64,000 bases of DNA from positions 142,655-206,654 of the forward strand of contig NZ_WEHU01000008.1 in NCBI RefSeq assembly GCF_009183415.1, given 5' to 3'. The stretch is from Bacillus sp. B1-b2. GTDB taxonomy: Bacteria > Bacillota > Bacilli > Bacillales > Cytobacillaceae. Shown here one piece after another: positions 1 to 9,988 of this stretch (the first letter of the stretch is position 1; every line of letters starts with the position of its first letter). The notes under the pieces are model-generated. The model did no database searches. It was not told the origin of the DNA and saw only the letters and a program-made list of their open reading frames with translations. The position numbers and the translations under genes are program-made.

Positions 1-1048
1 AACACTTTTGTGTTAATAGTTTGGCTACACCTTTTTTCATTACTTTTTCGACATTATGTCCTGGATCAATTATATTTAATCCAACAGCTTGGGCATCATG
101 TGCTACATGATAGTACATATCTCCAGTCACATAAACATCTGCGCCCTTCATTTTAGCATGGGAGTAATATTTATTTCCATCTCCACCTAAAACAGCTACT
201 TTCTTAACCTTAGCATCTAGGTTACCCACTACGCGAACTCGATCTACATCTAACACTTGTTTCACGTGATTAGCAAAATCTCCCAAAGTAGTTTCTTCTA
301 TTTTTCCAATTCTGCCAAGCCCTAATTCTTCCCCTTTTATAGATAAATCGTAAACATCATATGCTACCTCTTCATAAGGATGAGCATTAAACATAGCTTT
401 TAGAATTTTCTTTTCTAAAGATGATGGAATAACAGATTCCACCCTTACTTCTTTCACCTGCTCTACCTGATTTATACTTCCGATATAAGGCTTGGCACCT
501 TCTCTTGGATTAAACTCACCTATACCGTCAGTAGAAAATGCACAATGACTATAATTCCCTATCGCTCCAGCTCCAGCATCTCCTATCGCCTTCTTTACAG
601 CAATAGCATGCTCTTCTGGTACATAAACAACTAATTTTTTTAGTTTATCTTCATATGTTGGTATCAGTACTTCCGCATTCTGCAATCCTAATGCCTCGCT
701 CAATAAATCATTTACTCCACCTTTAGCAACATCTAAATTTGTATGAGCAGCATACACGGATATTTCATGTTTGATTAATTTGTGCATTAATCTACCTGTG
801 GGATTGTCCATTGTTACTTTTTGTAACGCTCTGAAAATAGGTGGGTGATGAGCAATAATTAAATTCACCTTTAATCTGATTGCTTCTTCTACTACTTCAT
901 CTAAAACATCAAGAGCAATCATAACATTTTCAACTGGTCGACTTAAATCCCCGACTTGTAACCCAATTTTATCCCCCTCCATTGCTAGTGCTTTGGGAGA
1001 GAATTGCTCAAATAAAGAAATGATTTCATAGCCATTAATTTGTTTCAT
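1..1048 (-). CDS. yqfO: Nif3-like dinuclear metal-centre protein YqfO (3' end cut by window)
   Basis: The reading frame is open from the ATG at 1048 to the window edge without a stop. About 349 codons are visible and the last few tens of the family's roughly 370 residues are missing. The N-terminal half carries the Nif3 metal-binding motif AHHPP (about residues 68-72). A middle insert of the PII/CutA-like type follows, and near the clipped end there is a conserved GHNVEK segment. Nif3 proteins are widespread; some are linked to GTP cyclohydrolase-like chemistry, but the role of YqfO is not settled. The start overlaps the end of trmK by 14 bp, so the two genes are co-transcribed, the same pairing as in B. 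subtilis. Confidence 0.9.
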   Translation of the reverse strand, partial: MKQINGYEIISLFEQFSPKALAMEGDKIGLQVGDLSRPVENVMIALDVLDEVVEEAIRLKVNLIIAHHPPIFRALQKVTMDNPTGRLMHKLIKHEISVYAAHTNLDVAKGGVNDLLSEALGLQNAEVLIPTYEDKLKKLVVYVPEEHAIAVKKAIGDAGAGAIGNYSHCAFSTDGIGEFNPREGAKPYIGSINQVEQVKEVRVESVIPSSLEKKILKAMFNAHPYEEVAYDVYDLSIKGEELGLGRIGKIEETTLGDFANHVKQVLDVDRVRVVGNLDAKVKKVAVLGGDGNKYYSHAKMKGADVYVTGDMYYHVAHDAQAVGLNIIDPGHNVEKVMKKGVAKLLTQKC

Positions 1049-1754
1049 GTCCAATCACCTCATTAATTAATTGAATTTTTGCTTGAAGCTCTTGGCTTTT
1101 CTTTTTATTTTCTTCCGTTTTAGGAGCAGCATCTAATTGGTTTAAAATTCTAATCCAATTGTTTTTCTCTTGCATCCATTTTTTTACGAATGCTTTATTT
1201 TTACTTATTAGTAAAAAGGGTCCTAATAACATTAGTTTTTCATTTAGTACCTCTTGTTTACTTTGTTGATTTCCACGTTCTGCTACAAGCACTTCGTAGA
1301 TTTTCCCATCTTCCTCTAGTATTTCTTCTGCTACTAATTCCCAATCGTTTGAGTATAACCATTTACGAACAGAATAGGCACTAACATTAGGCTGTAAAAT
1401 TAATCTATTGACATTTTCAAGTTTATCCTTCCCTTGCTCAAGGATGTCTGCAATAAGAGCTCCACCCATTCCAGCAATGGTGATACACTGAACTTCACTC
1501 GGTTGAATTACTTCTAGTCCATTTCCTTTACGAACAGATACCTTACTAGTTAATCCCTCTAGCTTGACTTGCTTCACTGCAGAATTATATGGACCATCTA
1601 CTACTTCCCCCGCAATTGCAAAGCTTATTTTATCCTTTTTAGCCATATAACAAGGTAAATAAGCGTGATCAGAACCTATGTCAGCAAAGCTAAATCCTTT
1701 TGGTATGTATGTTGCAACTGCTTCTAAACGTTTCGATAATTTATCTGAATTCAT
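1035..1754 (-). CDS. trmK: tRNA (adenine22-N1)-methyltransferase TrmK
   Basis: A 239-residue protein with a Rossmann SAM-binding fold. It shows the motif ADIGSDHAYLPCY near residues 25-37 and the IAGMGG loop near residue 94, both typical of TrmK/YqfN, which makes m1A22 in tRNA. I place the start at the ATG at 1754, which has GGTG six bases upstream and gives the usual family length. The longer frame from a TTG at 1772 has no ribosome binding site. The gene follows the membrane-protein gene and overlaps yqfO. Identification is firm from motifs, length and position. Confidence 0.92.
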   Translation of the reverse strand: MNSDKLSKRLEAVATYIPKGFSFADIGSDHAYLPCYMAKKDKISFAIAGEVVDGPYNSAVKQVKLEGLTSKVSVRKGNGLEVIQPSEVQCITIAGMGGALIADILEQGKDKLENVNRLILQPNVSAYSVRKWLYSNDWELVAEEILEEDGKIYEVLVAERGNQQSKQEVLNEKLMLLGPFLLISKNKAFVKKWMQEKNNWIRILNQLDAAPKTEENKKKSQELQAKIQLINEVIGHETN

Positions 1755-1780
1755 TTTTACACCACATTTCAACTGAATAT

Positions 1781-2320
1781 TTATATATATTTAAATATAA
1801 TTAACAGAATAAGTACTACCGCACCAATATAGGAAGAGATAGTAAAATATAATAACTTATATTTCCTCCCACTATAAAACCATATTGCACAATTTAACAA
1901 TAAAATAATATATAGAAATATTATATTATTAGAGAAAAATTCTAGGACCATCCTAACACTCATTAACAGAAAGATAATGGCTGCAGTCGTTGTTGGCACA
2001 TCCACACTTTGCTGTTTTTTATTATACAAAAAAACTCCGCCAAAAGAAAAAATCAGAAAAATTAGTGAAATAGCCATTTGCAAAATAAAAGACAATTCAG
2101 TAAAATATAATAAAAATATAGAAGTTGGTATAAGAGCTAAAAAGATGAATGAAAGGATTAGTAATGATTTATTACTTTTCTCGGGTTTAATGCTTTTTTC
2201 CTCTCCATTACCTTCTGTATATAAGGTAAGTAAAAAATCACAGTAATGTTCAGGAAGCATTCTATTTTCTTTCCAATAGTTAATTTCCTTTAAAATAATC
2301 TCTTTTCTTTGTTCCTGCAT
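1781..2320 (-). CDS. uncharacterised integral membrane protein
   Basis: A 179-residue protein I do not recognise as a named family. The first 50 residues are hydrophilic and begin with a KEINYWKENRMLPEHYCDFL-like stretch, followed by about five or six hydrophobic segments (roughly 50-68, 75-98, 110-128, 132-148, 155-177). A good ribosome binding site (AAGGAAGTGAG) precedes the ATG at 2320. It sits between sigA and trmK, where B. subtilis carries cccA (cytochrome c550); there is no haem motif CxxCH here, so it is not a cytochrome. The N-terminal soluble segment followed by a membrane bundle suggests a membrane sensor or structural protein, but no function can be assigned. Confidence 0.7.
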   Translation of the reverse strand: MQEQRKEIILKEINYWKENRMLPEHYCDFLLTLYTEGNGEEKSIKPEKSNKSLLILSFIFLALIPTSIFLLYFTELSFILQMAISLIFLIFSFGGVFLYNKKQQSVDVPTTTAAIIFLLMSVRMVLEFFSNNIIFLYIILLLNCAIWFYSGRKYKLLYFTISSYIGAVVLILLIIFKYI

Positions 2321-2355
2321 GTAAGTTGCTCACTTCCTTTTTTAGCATGATAAAA

Positions 2356-2396
2356 AAAGAAATAGCTACTTCTTGTAGGAAGTGAACTATTTCTTT
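2356..2396 (-). terminator. rho-independent terminator of dnaG-sigA
   Basis: A 10-bp stem AAAGAAATAG/CTATTTCTTT with an inner ACTTC/GAAGT stem. On the minus strand it is followed by a run of T. It lies just downstream of the sigA stop. Confidence 0.8.
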
Positions 2397-2431
2397 TTCC
2401 ATTTTACTAGTAGACCTTAAAGGAGTTCTAC

Positions 2432-3556
2432 TTATTCTAAGAAATCCTTTAATCGTTTGCTTCTGCTTGGATGTCTCAGTTTTCTCAATGCTTTTGCTTC
2501 TATTTGACGAATACGCTCACGAGTTACACCAAATACTTTCCCTACTTCTTCTAGTGTTCTAGTGCGGCCATCGTCAAGTCCAAAACGTAGTCTTAATACA
2601 TTTTCTTCACGATCTGTTAAAGTATCCAATACGTCTTCTAATTGTTCTTTAAGAAGCTCATATGCAGCATGCTCTGAAGGAGATGTAGCATCCTGATCTT
2701 CAATGAAATCACCTAAATGCGAGTCATCTTCTTCACCAATAGGTGTTTCTAAAGATACTGGCTCTTGTGCAATTTTTAGAATTTCTCTAACTTTATCTGG
2801 AGAGAGATCCATATCTTCCCCAATCTCTTCAGGACTTGGTTCGCGACCAAGATCTTGTAATAATTGACGTTGCACTCGGATTAACTTATTAATTGTTTCA
2901 ACCATATGAACTGGAATACGAATCGTTCTTGCCTGGTCAGCAATAGCTCTTGTAATAGCCTGACGAATCCACCATGTAGCATACGTACTAAATTTAAAGC
3001 CTTTTTCATAATCAAATTTCTCAACTGCTTTTATTAATCCCATATTACCTTCTTGAATTAAGTCCAAGAATTGCATACCGCGTCCTACATATCTTTTAGC
3101 GATACTGACAACTAGACGTAGGTTAGCTTCTGCTAGTCTTCGTTTCGCTTCTTCATCGCCCTCTAAAATGCGCTTAGCCAATTTGATTTCTTCTTCGGCA
3201 GAAAGTAAATCAACTCTTCCTATTTCTTTAAGATACATACGAACTGGGTCGTTTATTTTCACTCCAGGAGGTACACTTAAATCATTTAGGTCAAACTCTT
3301 CTTCACTCTTAGAAAGTTCTTGAACATTCGGCGCTTGGTCCTCACCATCACCAATTAATTCTATTCCTTGGTCTCCTAAAAACTCATAGAATTCATCCAT
3401 TTGATGAGAATCTAATTCAAAACTAGATAACTTCTCTGCAATATCATCATATGCAAGTACTCCAGTTTTCTTACCTACTTCTGTTAATTGTTCCTTTACC
3501 TGATCAAGGGTTAGTTCCGTTTCAACTTCTTTTGAACGGGTAGACTTTTCAGCCAT
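2432..3556 (-). CDS. sigA: RNA polymerase primary sigma factor SigA (RpoD)
   Basis: A 374-residue group 1 sigma-70 factor, close to the B. subtilis length of 371. Region 1.1 occupies roughly residues 1-80, with region 1.2 from [10 protein letters not shown] near 105. Region 2 includes the -10 recognition helix ([17 protein letters not shown]), region 3 follows, and region 4 ends with the -35 recognition helix [19 protein letters not shown]. The start is the ATG at 3556: the preceding in-frame TTG at 3574 lies within the ribosome binding site GGAAGGAGGGGG. It lies 42 bp downstream of dnaG, forming the conserved macromolecular-synthesis operon without rpsU, which is found at 23.7 kb. Confidence 0.98.
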   Translation of the reverse strand: MAEKSTRSKEVETELTLDQVKEQLTEVGKKTGVLAYDDIAEKLSSFELDSHQMDEFYEFLGDQGIELIGDGEDQAPNVQELSKSEEEFDLNDLSVPPGVKINDPVRMYLKEIGRVDLLSAEEEIKLAKRILEGDEEAKRRLAEANLRLVVSIAKRYVGRGMQFLDLIQEGNMGLIKAVEKFDYEKGFKFSTYATWWIRQAITRAIADQARTIRIPVHMVETINKLIRVQRQLLQDLGREPSPEEIGEDMDLSPDKVREILKIAQEPVSLETPIGEEDDSHLGDFIEDQDATSPSEHAAYELLKEQLEDVLDTLTDREENVLRLRFGLDDGRTRTLEEVGKVFGVTRERIRQIEAKALRKLRHPSRSKRLKDFLE

Positions 3557-3598
3557 ATGTCCCCCTCCTTCCAAAAAATCAAGACATCATAAATAGTA

Positions 3599-5419
3599 TT
3601 ATTTTAACATTTTTTCTAACATTATAACTTCCATGCCAATTTGAGCAGCTTTCAAGAAATCATTTTGACGCTCAGCATCTTTTAGCAATTGTTTCTTTGT
3701 TTTTATTTCAAGTTGCTTTTCATAATTAATAACTTGCTTAATATAATCTGAAATCTCAATCTCACTTACTTCTTCATTGACTTCCATCATTTCAATCTCT
3801 GCAACAATACGTTGGAGATCTGGATCATCAATGAAATTCATGAAAGAACTTGTATCAGAACTTTGACCACTTTCATAATACGCAAGAAGATAGGTAAATA
3901 TAGCTTGATGCTCATCAATATTAAAAGTTTTTCCTTGCAAAGATACTTGTACTTTATAAGAAACATCTTCACTTCTGAGCATATGTGCAAGCAGATGTTT
4001 TTCTGCAGTATGATATGCGGGTAACAGTCCAGTAGATCGTTTACGAATCGTAAACTGCTTAGCAGGTACAATGCTTTCCGAAGATTTGGAATCTTTCTTT
4101 ATAGGAGCTAATTTAGATAGTTCCTGCGCCTGTTCCTTTAGCGCATCCAATGAAAGAGAAAATTCTTCAGCAAGTTGCCTTAAGTACAGGTCTTTTTCCA
4201 CTGCCTTTTCAAGCTTGGCAATTTCGCTTAATACTTCTTCGATATAAGCAAGTTTTTCTCCTTCATTTTGAAGATTTTTACCTCGCCTATAGTATATTAA
4301 CTTGAAACCCATGAAAGGGATACTTCCATGAAGTATTTCCTGTTGTAACTTATCTTCCCCAAATTGATTAACATAATCATCTGGGTCCATCCCGTCTGGC
4401 AACATAACCACATTTACCGTACAATTCGCTCTTAGTAAAAGCTGACCTGCACGATAGGCGGCTTCGATTCCAGCAGAATCTGAATCATAACAAATAGTTA
4501 CATTTTTTGAATTTTTTTTAATAAGTGCAATATGGTCCTCTGTTAATGAGGTTCCCATTGTAGCTACTCCATTTTCAATTCCTGCTCGACTTGCTGCAAT
4601 AACATCTGCAAACCCTTCAAATAATATCGTTTGCTGAAGTTTTCTAATTATAGACCTTGCTCTGTCAAAATTGTAAAGTATATTGCTTTTATTAAAAATT
4701 GGTGTTTCAGGACTGTTAAGGTATTTGGGATTATTATCCCCCAGTGCTCGACCAGAAAAACCAATTGTGCTACCATTACGATTTTTGATTGGAAACATAA
4801 TTCGATCTCGAAAACGATCGAAGTGCTTTTCTTCCCGCTCACTCTTAATAATCAAACCAGCTTTTTCCATTAGTGATTCATCGAATTTTCTCTTACCAAG
4901 AAACTTTACTGCTAAATCCCAAGAATTAAGGGTATATCCTATTTGGAATTTCTCAATAACTGGCAAAGTAAAGCCTCTATTTAAAAGATATTCTAATGCA
5001 TGCTGACCATCCTTTGTATTTACAAGCAAATGATGATAAAATTTAGTTAATAACTCATGAGCATCTATCATTTGTTGTAAATCATGAGGAATAGTTGGTT
5101 TCTTTTCTATTTCTGCAAGCTCCACACCTAAATCAATATTAGCTTTATCCGCTAATTGAGAAGCCACATCTAAAAAAGAAGTGCCTTCTAGGTCCATTAA
5201 AAAAGTAAAAACATTTCCACCAGCATGACAACCAAAGCAATGAAAGATTTGTTTATCTGGGGAAACGGTAAACGATGGTGTTTTCTCACCATGAAAAGGA
5301 CAAAGTCCAATAAAATTTCTACCTTGCTTGCTTAAAGAAACATGTTCACCAATAACATCCACAATGTCTATAGCTTGTTTAATTTCATTTAGTTTTTCTT
5401 CAGGAATGCGCGCCACCAT
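3599..5419 (-). CDS. dnaG: DNA primase DnaG
   Basis: A 606-residue primase that makes RNA primers for replication. The N-terminal zinc ribbon has ligands C40, H43, C61 and C64 (CPFH...CFGC). The TOPRIM catalytic core follows, with EGFAD and the acidic CYDSDSAG motif in the middle third. The C-terminal third is the helicase-binding domain, expected to contact DnaC-type helicase. The start is the ATG at 5419 with GGGAGA upstream; a GTG follows immediately as an alternative. It is the first gene of dnaG-sigA, and yqxD lies upstream by 58 bp. Confidence 0.98.
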   Translation of the reverse strand: MVARIPEEKLNEIKQAIDIVDVIGEHVSLSKQGRNFIGLCPFHGEKTPSFTVSPDKQIFHCFGCHAGGNVFTFLMDLEGTSFLDVASQLADKANIDLGVELAEIEKKPTIPHDLQQMIDAHELLTKFYHHLLVNTKDGQHALEYLLNRGFTLPVIEKFQIGYTLNSWDLAVKFLGKRKFDESLMEKAGLIIKSEREEKHFDRFRDRIMFPIKNRNGSTIGFSGRALGDNNPKYLNSPETPIFNKSNILYNFDRARSIIRKLQQTILFEGFADVIAASRAGIENGVATMGTSLTEDHIALIKKNSKNVTICYDSDSAGIEAAYRAGQLLLRANCTVNVVMLPDGMDPDDYVNQFGEDKLQQEILHGSIPFMGFKLIYYRRGKNLQNEGEKLAYIEEVLSEIAKLEKAVEKDLYLRQLAEEFSLSLDALKEQAQELSKLAPIKKDSKSSESIVPAKQFTIRKRSTGLLPAYHTAEKHLLAHMLRSEDVSYKVQVSLQGKTFNIDEHQAIFTYLLAYYESGQSSDTSSFMNFIDDPDLQRIVAEIEMMEVNEEVSEIEISDYIKQVINYEKQLEIKTKKQLLKDAERQNDFLKAAQIGMEVIMLEKMLK

Positions 5420-5477
5420 TTTTCAACACATCTCCCTACTATTTGCCTACTTGATGAGATTATTCGACATTCTCTCT

Positions 5478-5921
5478 TTAATCTCCTTCATTTTTCGACA
5501 AAATTCTCAAGAAATTTTTTCTAAATTTTTGACGATCTTTCTCTGTATATGGTTTCGGCCCTTTTGAATGAATGCCTTCTCTTCTAGCCTTTCCAGACAA
5601 ATACCGCAAGTCAAGTGCTGTATTTATACTGGATTCATCATAAATACTTCCCCTTGGTGAAAGGACTATTATGTTTTTTAATAATAACGTAGAGGCTAAA
5701 CCAATGTCCTGAGTAATGACAATATCATGTTTTTTTGCCTTGTTCATGATATATAAATCCACTGCTTCTTTGCTCATATCAACATATTTCCAGTTATAGT
5801 TATCTGGAGTATTACGCATATGTGCATAGGATGCTACAAATAACGATTCATACTCATAAACAGAAGCTAATTCGACAATATCTTCTTTTACTGGACAGGA
5901 GTCTGCATCAACATATACCAT
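5478..5921 (-). CDS. yqxD: YaiI/YqxD family protein (UPF0178, DUF188)
   Basis: A 147-residue protein of the YqxD/YaiI family, recognised from the start VDADSCPVK and the middle segment DIVITQDIGLAS, which give a PIN-like acidic pattern. The family resembles PIN-domain nucleases, but no activity is established for this member. The start is the ATG at 5921, five bases after TAGGAAG. It precedes dnaG, as in other bacilli. Confidence 0.9.
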   Translation of the reverse strand: MVYVDADSCPVKEDIVELASVYEYESLFVASYAHMRNTPDNYNWKYVDMSKEAVDLYIMNKAKKHDIVITQDIGLASTLLLKNIIVLSPRGSIYDESSINTALDLRYLSGKARREGIHSKGPKPYTEKDRQKFRKNFLRILSKNEGD

Positions 5922-6165
5922 AAGTCTTCCTAATGTACTATTAATTCTACATCACTCCACATTTTCCTTCTTGTTAGATAAAATTTCTAATAAAGAGGTA
6001 ATGTCGAAAACTTTTTAAATATTCCCCTTGACTTCTCTCAATAAATAGTTTATTCGTAAAAAGCCAACTCTAAACCTAAATATGATACTTTTTTATCACA
6101 ATTTTTTATTATAGTATAAATCCATTTAAAATTCCATCTTTTTTTGTTCTATATTATTCATATAA

Positions 6166-6196
6166 AAAGACTCTGTCCCTACCTGACAAAGCCTTT
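6166..6196 (-). terminator. terminator of ccpN-yqfL
   Basis: On the minus strand, a 12-bp stem AAAGGCTTTGTC/GACAGAGTCTTT with two G-U pairs, followed by TTTTTATA. It lies directly after the yqfL stop. The rest of the 5922-6208 gap is AT-rich, with nothing else I can support. Confidence 0.8.
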
Positions 6197-6208
6197 CCTA
6201 GTAGTCAT

Positions 6209-7033
6209 TTAAGAATTATATTTTGAACGATAATAAAGGTTATGAATAATGTTTGCTGTTTCTTCTACTGCTTTATTCGTAACATCAATAACTGGACATC
6301 CAATTTGATTCACTATATCTTCGAAATATGTGATTTCTTCTTTAATTCTCTCGATTTGTGCATAACTTGCTCGATCACTTAACCCTAAAGAAATTAATCT
6401 CTCTTTACGAATATTATTAAGTTTAGTAGGACTAATTTTCAAACCAAAGCATTTACTTGCAGGGACTTCAAAAAGCTCTTTTGGCGGGTCAACTTCTGGT
6501 ACAATTGGTACATTGGCAACCTTCACCCTTTTATGTGCTAAAAACTGAGACAGAGGTGTTTTGGATGTTCTTGAAACACCAATTAATATAATATCAGCCT
6601 TTTCTAGTCCTCTTGGATCTCTTCCATCATCATACTTTACAGCAAATTCAATTGCTTCTACTTTCTTAAAGTAGTCCTCATCTAGCTTGCGAACTAATCC
6701 TGGCTCAAATAAAGGAGTTTTCCCCCAAAGTACTTGAAACTGATCAATTATTGGACCAATAATATCACAGGCATAAACCCCTTCTTGACGAGCAAGCTCG
6801 CTCATATAATTTCGCATCTCTGGCTTAACTAAGGTGTATGCAATCATTCCATGCTCTAGTTTAGCTTGTGTTACTACTTCATGTACATTAGACTTATCTT
6901 CAACGAATGGAAATCGCTTAATTAACACATTTACATTATGTCCAGAAAACTGACTTATAGCAGCCTTTGTTACAAGTTCTGCTGTTTCACCAACAGAATC
7001 AGAAACCACATAAATTATTTGTTTCTCAGTCAT
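6209..7033 (-). CDS. yqfL: kinase-pyrophosphorylase of the PPDK regulatory protein family (YqfL)
   Basis: A 274-residue DUF299 protein. It starts with the family motif [14 protein letters not shown] and has a P-loop-like [11 protein letters not shown] near residue 152. In plants and enterobacteria such proteins phosphorylate and dephosphorylate PPDK or PEP synthase; in Bacillus, YqfL is tied to CcpN control of gluconeogenesis. No PPDK gene is in this window. The ATG at 7033 overlaps the ccpN stop by 8 bp and has GGAGGA upstream, so ccpN-yqfL is one operon. Confidence 0.9.
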   Translation of the reverse strand: MTEKQIIYVVSDSVGETAELVTKAAISQFSGHNVNVLIKRFPFVEDKSNVHEVVTQAKLEHGMIAYTLVKPEMRNYMSELARQEGVYACDIIGPIIDQFQVLWGKTPLFEPGLVRKLDEDYFKKVEAIEFAVKYDDGRDPRGLEKADIILIGVSRTSKTPLSQFLAHKRVKVANVPIVPEVDPPKELFEVPASKCFGLKISPTKLNNIRKERLISLGLSDRASYAQIERIKEEITYFEDIVNQIGCPVIDVTNKAVEETANIIHNLYYRSKYNS

Positions 7034-7676
7034 TCGGTTCCTCCATGTCTTTATTGCTATTATTAGAAAGATCCACTAATGCCCTTGTAATATTGGTCTT
7101 CGATACTCTTCCAATTACAAGTAAACCTTTCTCTGTTTTTGTCACCACAGGTAACGCATCAATTTCATGATCCATTAATTTCGTGCCGACATCCACTAAT
7201 TTTTCTTCTGCAAAACAATAGGTGACATTCGGCATACGAGTCATGATGATGGCAACTGGTAGTGACGTTAACTCCTGTTTCCCTATACTTGCACGTAAAA
7301 GATCCTTACGAGAAACCACACCTGTTAATGTCGAATTCTCATCAACAACAAAAATGGTTCCCACATCTTCTGTAAACATTATAACAATAGCATCATAAAC
7401 AGAAGTGTTGTCTTGAACCAATACGGGGTGTGAATAGTAATCACTTACTAATATATTTCGAATATTATCAGTTATTAATGGTTCTGACTTCTTTCCTGTA
7501 TAAAAGTAACCAACTCGTGGTCGAGCATCTAAATAACCAGACATGGTAAGAATAGCTAAATCGGGTCGAAGCGTAGCTCTTGTGAGATTTAATCTTTCAG
7601 CTATATGCTCTCCTGTAATAGGACCATTTCCTTTTACTATTTCTAAAATTGTTTCTTGCCGCTTATTCAGTTCGAT
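7026..7676 (-). CDS. ccpN: CcpN transcriptional repressor of gluconeogenic genes
   Basis: HTH (residues about 5-60, [13 protein letters not shown] onward) followed by two CBS domains (about 75-205). This is the architecture of CcpN, which represses gapB and pckA on glycolytic carbon. The start is a problem: homology begins at IELNKRQ, but the frame has no ATG, GTG or TTG there. The upstream in-frame ATG and TTG (7736, 7745) lie before a consensus -10 (TATAAT, 7725-7720). I therefore take ATC at 7676, about ten bases after GGTGG, which gives 216 residues against about 212 in B. subtilis. A CTG at 7670 is the alternative. Function is firm; the start is tentative. Confidence 0.85.
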   Translation of the reverse strand: MELNKRQETILEIVKGNGPITGEHIAERLNLTRATLRPDLAILTMSGYLDARPRVGYFYTGKKSEPLITDNIRNILVSDYYSHPVLVQDNTSVYDAIVIMFTEDVGTIFVVDENSTLTGVVSRKDLLRASIGKQELTSLPVAIIMTRMPNVTYCFAEEKLVDVGTKLMDHEIDALPVVTKTEKGLLVIGRVSKTNITRALVDLSNNSNKDMEEPND

Positions 7677-7719
7677 TGCCTTTTCACCACCTTCAATTAG
7701 GTAACGATTTACACTACCT

Positions 7720-7725
7720 ATTATA
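7720..7725 (-). promoter_or_regulatory. -10 element of the probable ccpN promoter
   Basis: A perfect TATAAT reads on the minus strand about 44 bases before the proposed ccpN start. The -35 is unclear: TTGATT at 7745-7740 leaves only a 14-bp spacer. Confidence 0.4.
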
Positions 7726-7870
7726 TACGAAATCATTAGAATCAAAAGAAAAAGTATTAATTGTTACCAAATACTTTCTACTGTTTTCTCCATTCGCAAT
7801 CTAGTCAAGCTTATAAAAGGTGGTTTTAAACAGCCCCTTCTATCTAAACCAAGCAGCCTTTTAAACAAAA

Positions 7871-7911
7871 GGAAACTAGGAAGGATTTCTCCTACCTAGT
7901 AACTTCCTTAT
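7871..7911 (-). terminator. terminator of glyQS
   Basis: A long imperfect stem (AAGGAAnnnACTAGG pairing with CCTAGTnnCCTT) directly downstream of glyS, followed on the minus strand by TTTTGTTTAA. Confidence 0.75.
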
Positions 7912-7921
7912 CTATTGACAC

Positions 7922-9988
7922 TTACTTGACTAAAATTTCGTTAACACTTGCAAATTCCGTAATGAGGTTAGCGATTTCTACCATTTGATTTAATCGATTT
8001 ACTTTTATTGCTTCATCAGTTGCCATAACCATTGTATGGTCAAAGTATGCTGATATGCATTTCTTTAAAGAGAATAATAAGGTAAAGTATTCTTCCTCAC
8101 TCACATTACCTGTTGCTTTCTCCTTAACAAGTTTAAATTCTTTATATAAGTCTTTTTCGTATTGATTTTCAAATAAATCGGTATTTACATCAGATACATT
8201 CATAGCCTTAGTCGATATGTTTACAACTCGACTTAATGCTTCTATACCTTCTTTAAAGTCTACCTCGCTCTTATGGTTTTCAAGCACTTTTGCTTTTCTT
8301 ACTACATTAGATACATTTCCAATTTTAATGCCCAATACTGCATCTATTATGTCATATCTAATGCCTAATTCTTGCAATATATGCTTCACTCGCATTTTAA
8401 AGAATGATAGGATAGATTGTTTCAGTTCTGCATGATCTACTTTAGATGTTTCCACTAGTTCACTGATAGATAGATCAATAAGAAACTCAATAGAGATATC
8501 CCAATTTTTATCAATCAATGTTTGTACAATACCTGTCGCTTGTCTTCGTAATGCATATGGATCTTGTGAACCTGTAGGGATCATTCCGATACTAAAGAAC
8601 GAACAAATAGTATCTAGCTTCTCTGCAAGAGCTAGTACTGCACCGACATTGCTAGGAGCAGTTTGATCATCTGCATGTCTAGGCATATAATGCTCATTTA
8701 TAGCGGTTGAAACTGATTTCTTTTCACCCTTTTGAAGTGCATATCTTTCTCCCATTAAGCCTTGTAATTCTGGAAATTCATAAACCATGTTAGTAACTAG
8801 GTCGAATTTTGCAATTTGAGCTGCACGATCTATGTCAATTTGCTCTTCTCCTGATAATTGCAGCTGTACCGCTAAACCAGAGGCAATCTTTCTTACTCTG
8901 CTTACTTTTTCTGCTAATGTACCAATTTCTTCATGGTACACAATAGCTTCTAACTTCTTAAGTAAATCATCAATTACTAATTTCTGATCTTCTTTATAGA
9001 AGAAATTTGCATCAGCAAGTCTTGCTCTTAATACTTTTTCATTCCCTCTAGCAACCTTATCCAGATGCTGGTGATCTCCATTTCTAACAGTAACAAAGAA
9101 TGGTAATAATTTACCCTCTTTCGATTTAACAGGGAAATAACGTTGATGTTCTTTCATACTAGTGATTAATACTTCTGTTGGCAACTCTAGAAATGACTCT
9201 TCAAAAGTACCGTATAGTGCTGTTGGATACTCTACTAAATTGGTTACTTCCTCTAACAATTCTTCATCTATTGGAATAACCCAATCATTTTCTTCTTCCA
9301 GCTTCTTGATTTGAGAAACAATGGCTTCTTTGCGCTCAGCTTGATTTACCACTACATACTGACCTAACATTTTCTCTACATAATCTGCTGGATGTTGAAG
9401 GGCTATTTCCCCTCCAAGGAAACGATGACCAAGTGACGTATTCGCTGTTTGAACATCCGCGATAGAAAACGGGATGACCTCTTCTCCAAAAAGAGCTACT
9501 AGCCACTTAATAGGACGAATATAACGAAGATCATTATTTGCCCAACGCATGTTTTTAGGAAATGTAAGACTCAAAATAATTTCCTTTAACTGTGGTAAAA
9601 GCTCACTAGTTAATTGTCCTTTAATAAATTTTTTCACATGGGCATACTCTATTCCATTTATCTCTTTAAAGTATATATCCTCTACCGTTAATCCTTGCCC
9701 TCTAGTGAATCCCATTGCAGCTTTTGACCATTCACCAGCATCATTTTGTGCGATTTTTTTAGCAGGGCCTTTCGCTTCTTCTTCCAAATCTTTCTGAGAC
9801 TCATCTAAACCTTTAACAAGAACTGCTAATCTTCTAGGTGAAGAAAAGGCTTGGATAGATGTATATGCTAATTGTTTTTCCTCTAGCCACTTTTCCATTT
9901 TTTCTTGCAACGCATGCATACTGGACGTAATAAAACGAGCAGGCATTTCTTCAAGACCTATCTCTAATAATAAATCCTTCTTACTCAT
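7922..9988 (-). CDS. glyS: glycyl-tRNA synthetase beta subunit
   Basis: A 688-residue protein, the normal size for the beta subunit of alpha2beta2 GlyRS. It begins [14 protein letters not shown], the family signature, and contains an HD-like middle domain and a C-terminal anticodon-binding domain. The beta subunit binds tRNA while the alpha subunit carries the aminoacylation site. The ATG at 9988 overlaps glyQ by 8 bp and has AAGGAGG upstream. The pair is controlled by the T-box leader upstream of glyQ. Confidence 0.97.
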   Translation of the reverse strand: MSKKDLLLEIGLEEMPARFITSSMHALQEKMEKWLEEKQLAYTSIQAFSSPRRLAVLVKGLDESQKDLEEEAKGPAKKIAQNDAGEWSKAAMGFTRGQGLTVEDIYFKEINGIEYAHVKKFIKGQLTSELLPQLKEIILSLTFPKNMRWANNDLRYIRPIKWLVALFGEEVIPFSIADVQTANTSLGHRFLGGEIALQHPADYVEKMLGQYVVVNQAERKEAIVSQIKKLEEENDWVIPIDEELLEEVTNLVEYPTALYGTFEESFLELPTEVLITSMKEHQRYFPVKSKEGKLLPFFVTVRNGDHQHLDKVARGNEKVLRARLADANFFYKEDQKLVIDDLLKKLEAIVYHEEIGTLAEKVSRVRKIASGLAVQLQLSGEEQIDIDRAAQIAKFDLVTNMVYEFPELQGLMGERYALQKGEKKSVSTAINEHYMPRHADDQTAPSNVGAVLALAEKLDTICSFFSIGMIPTGSQDPYALRRQATGIVQTLIDKNWDISIEFLIDLSISELVETSKVDHAELKQSILSFFKMRVKHILQELGIRYDIIDAVLGIKIGNVSNVVRKAKVLENHKSEVDFKEGIEALSRVVNISTKAMNVSDVNTDLFENQYEKDLYKEFKLVKEKATGNVSEEEYFTLLFSLKKCISAYFDHTMVMATDEAIKVNRLNQMVEIANLITEFASVNEILVK

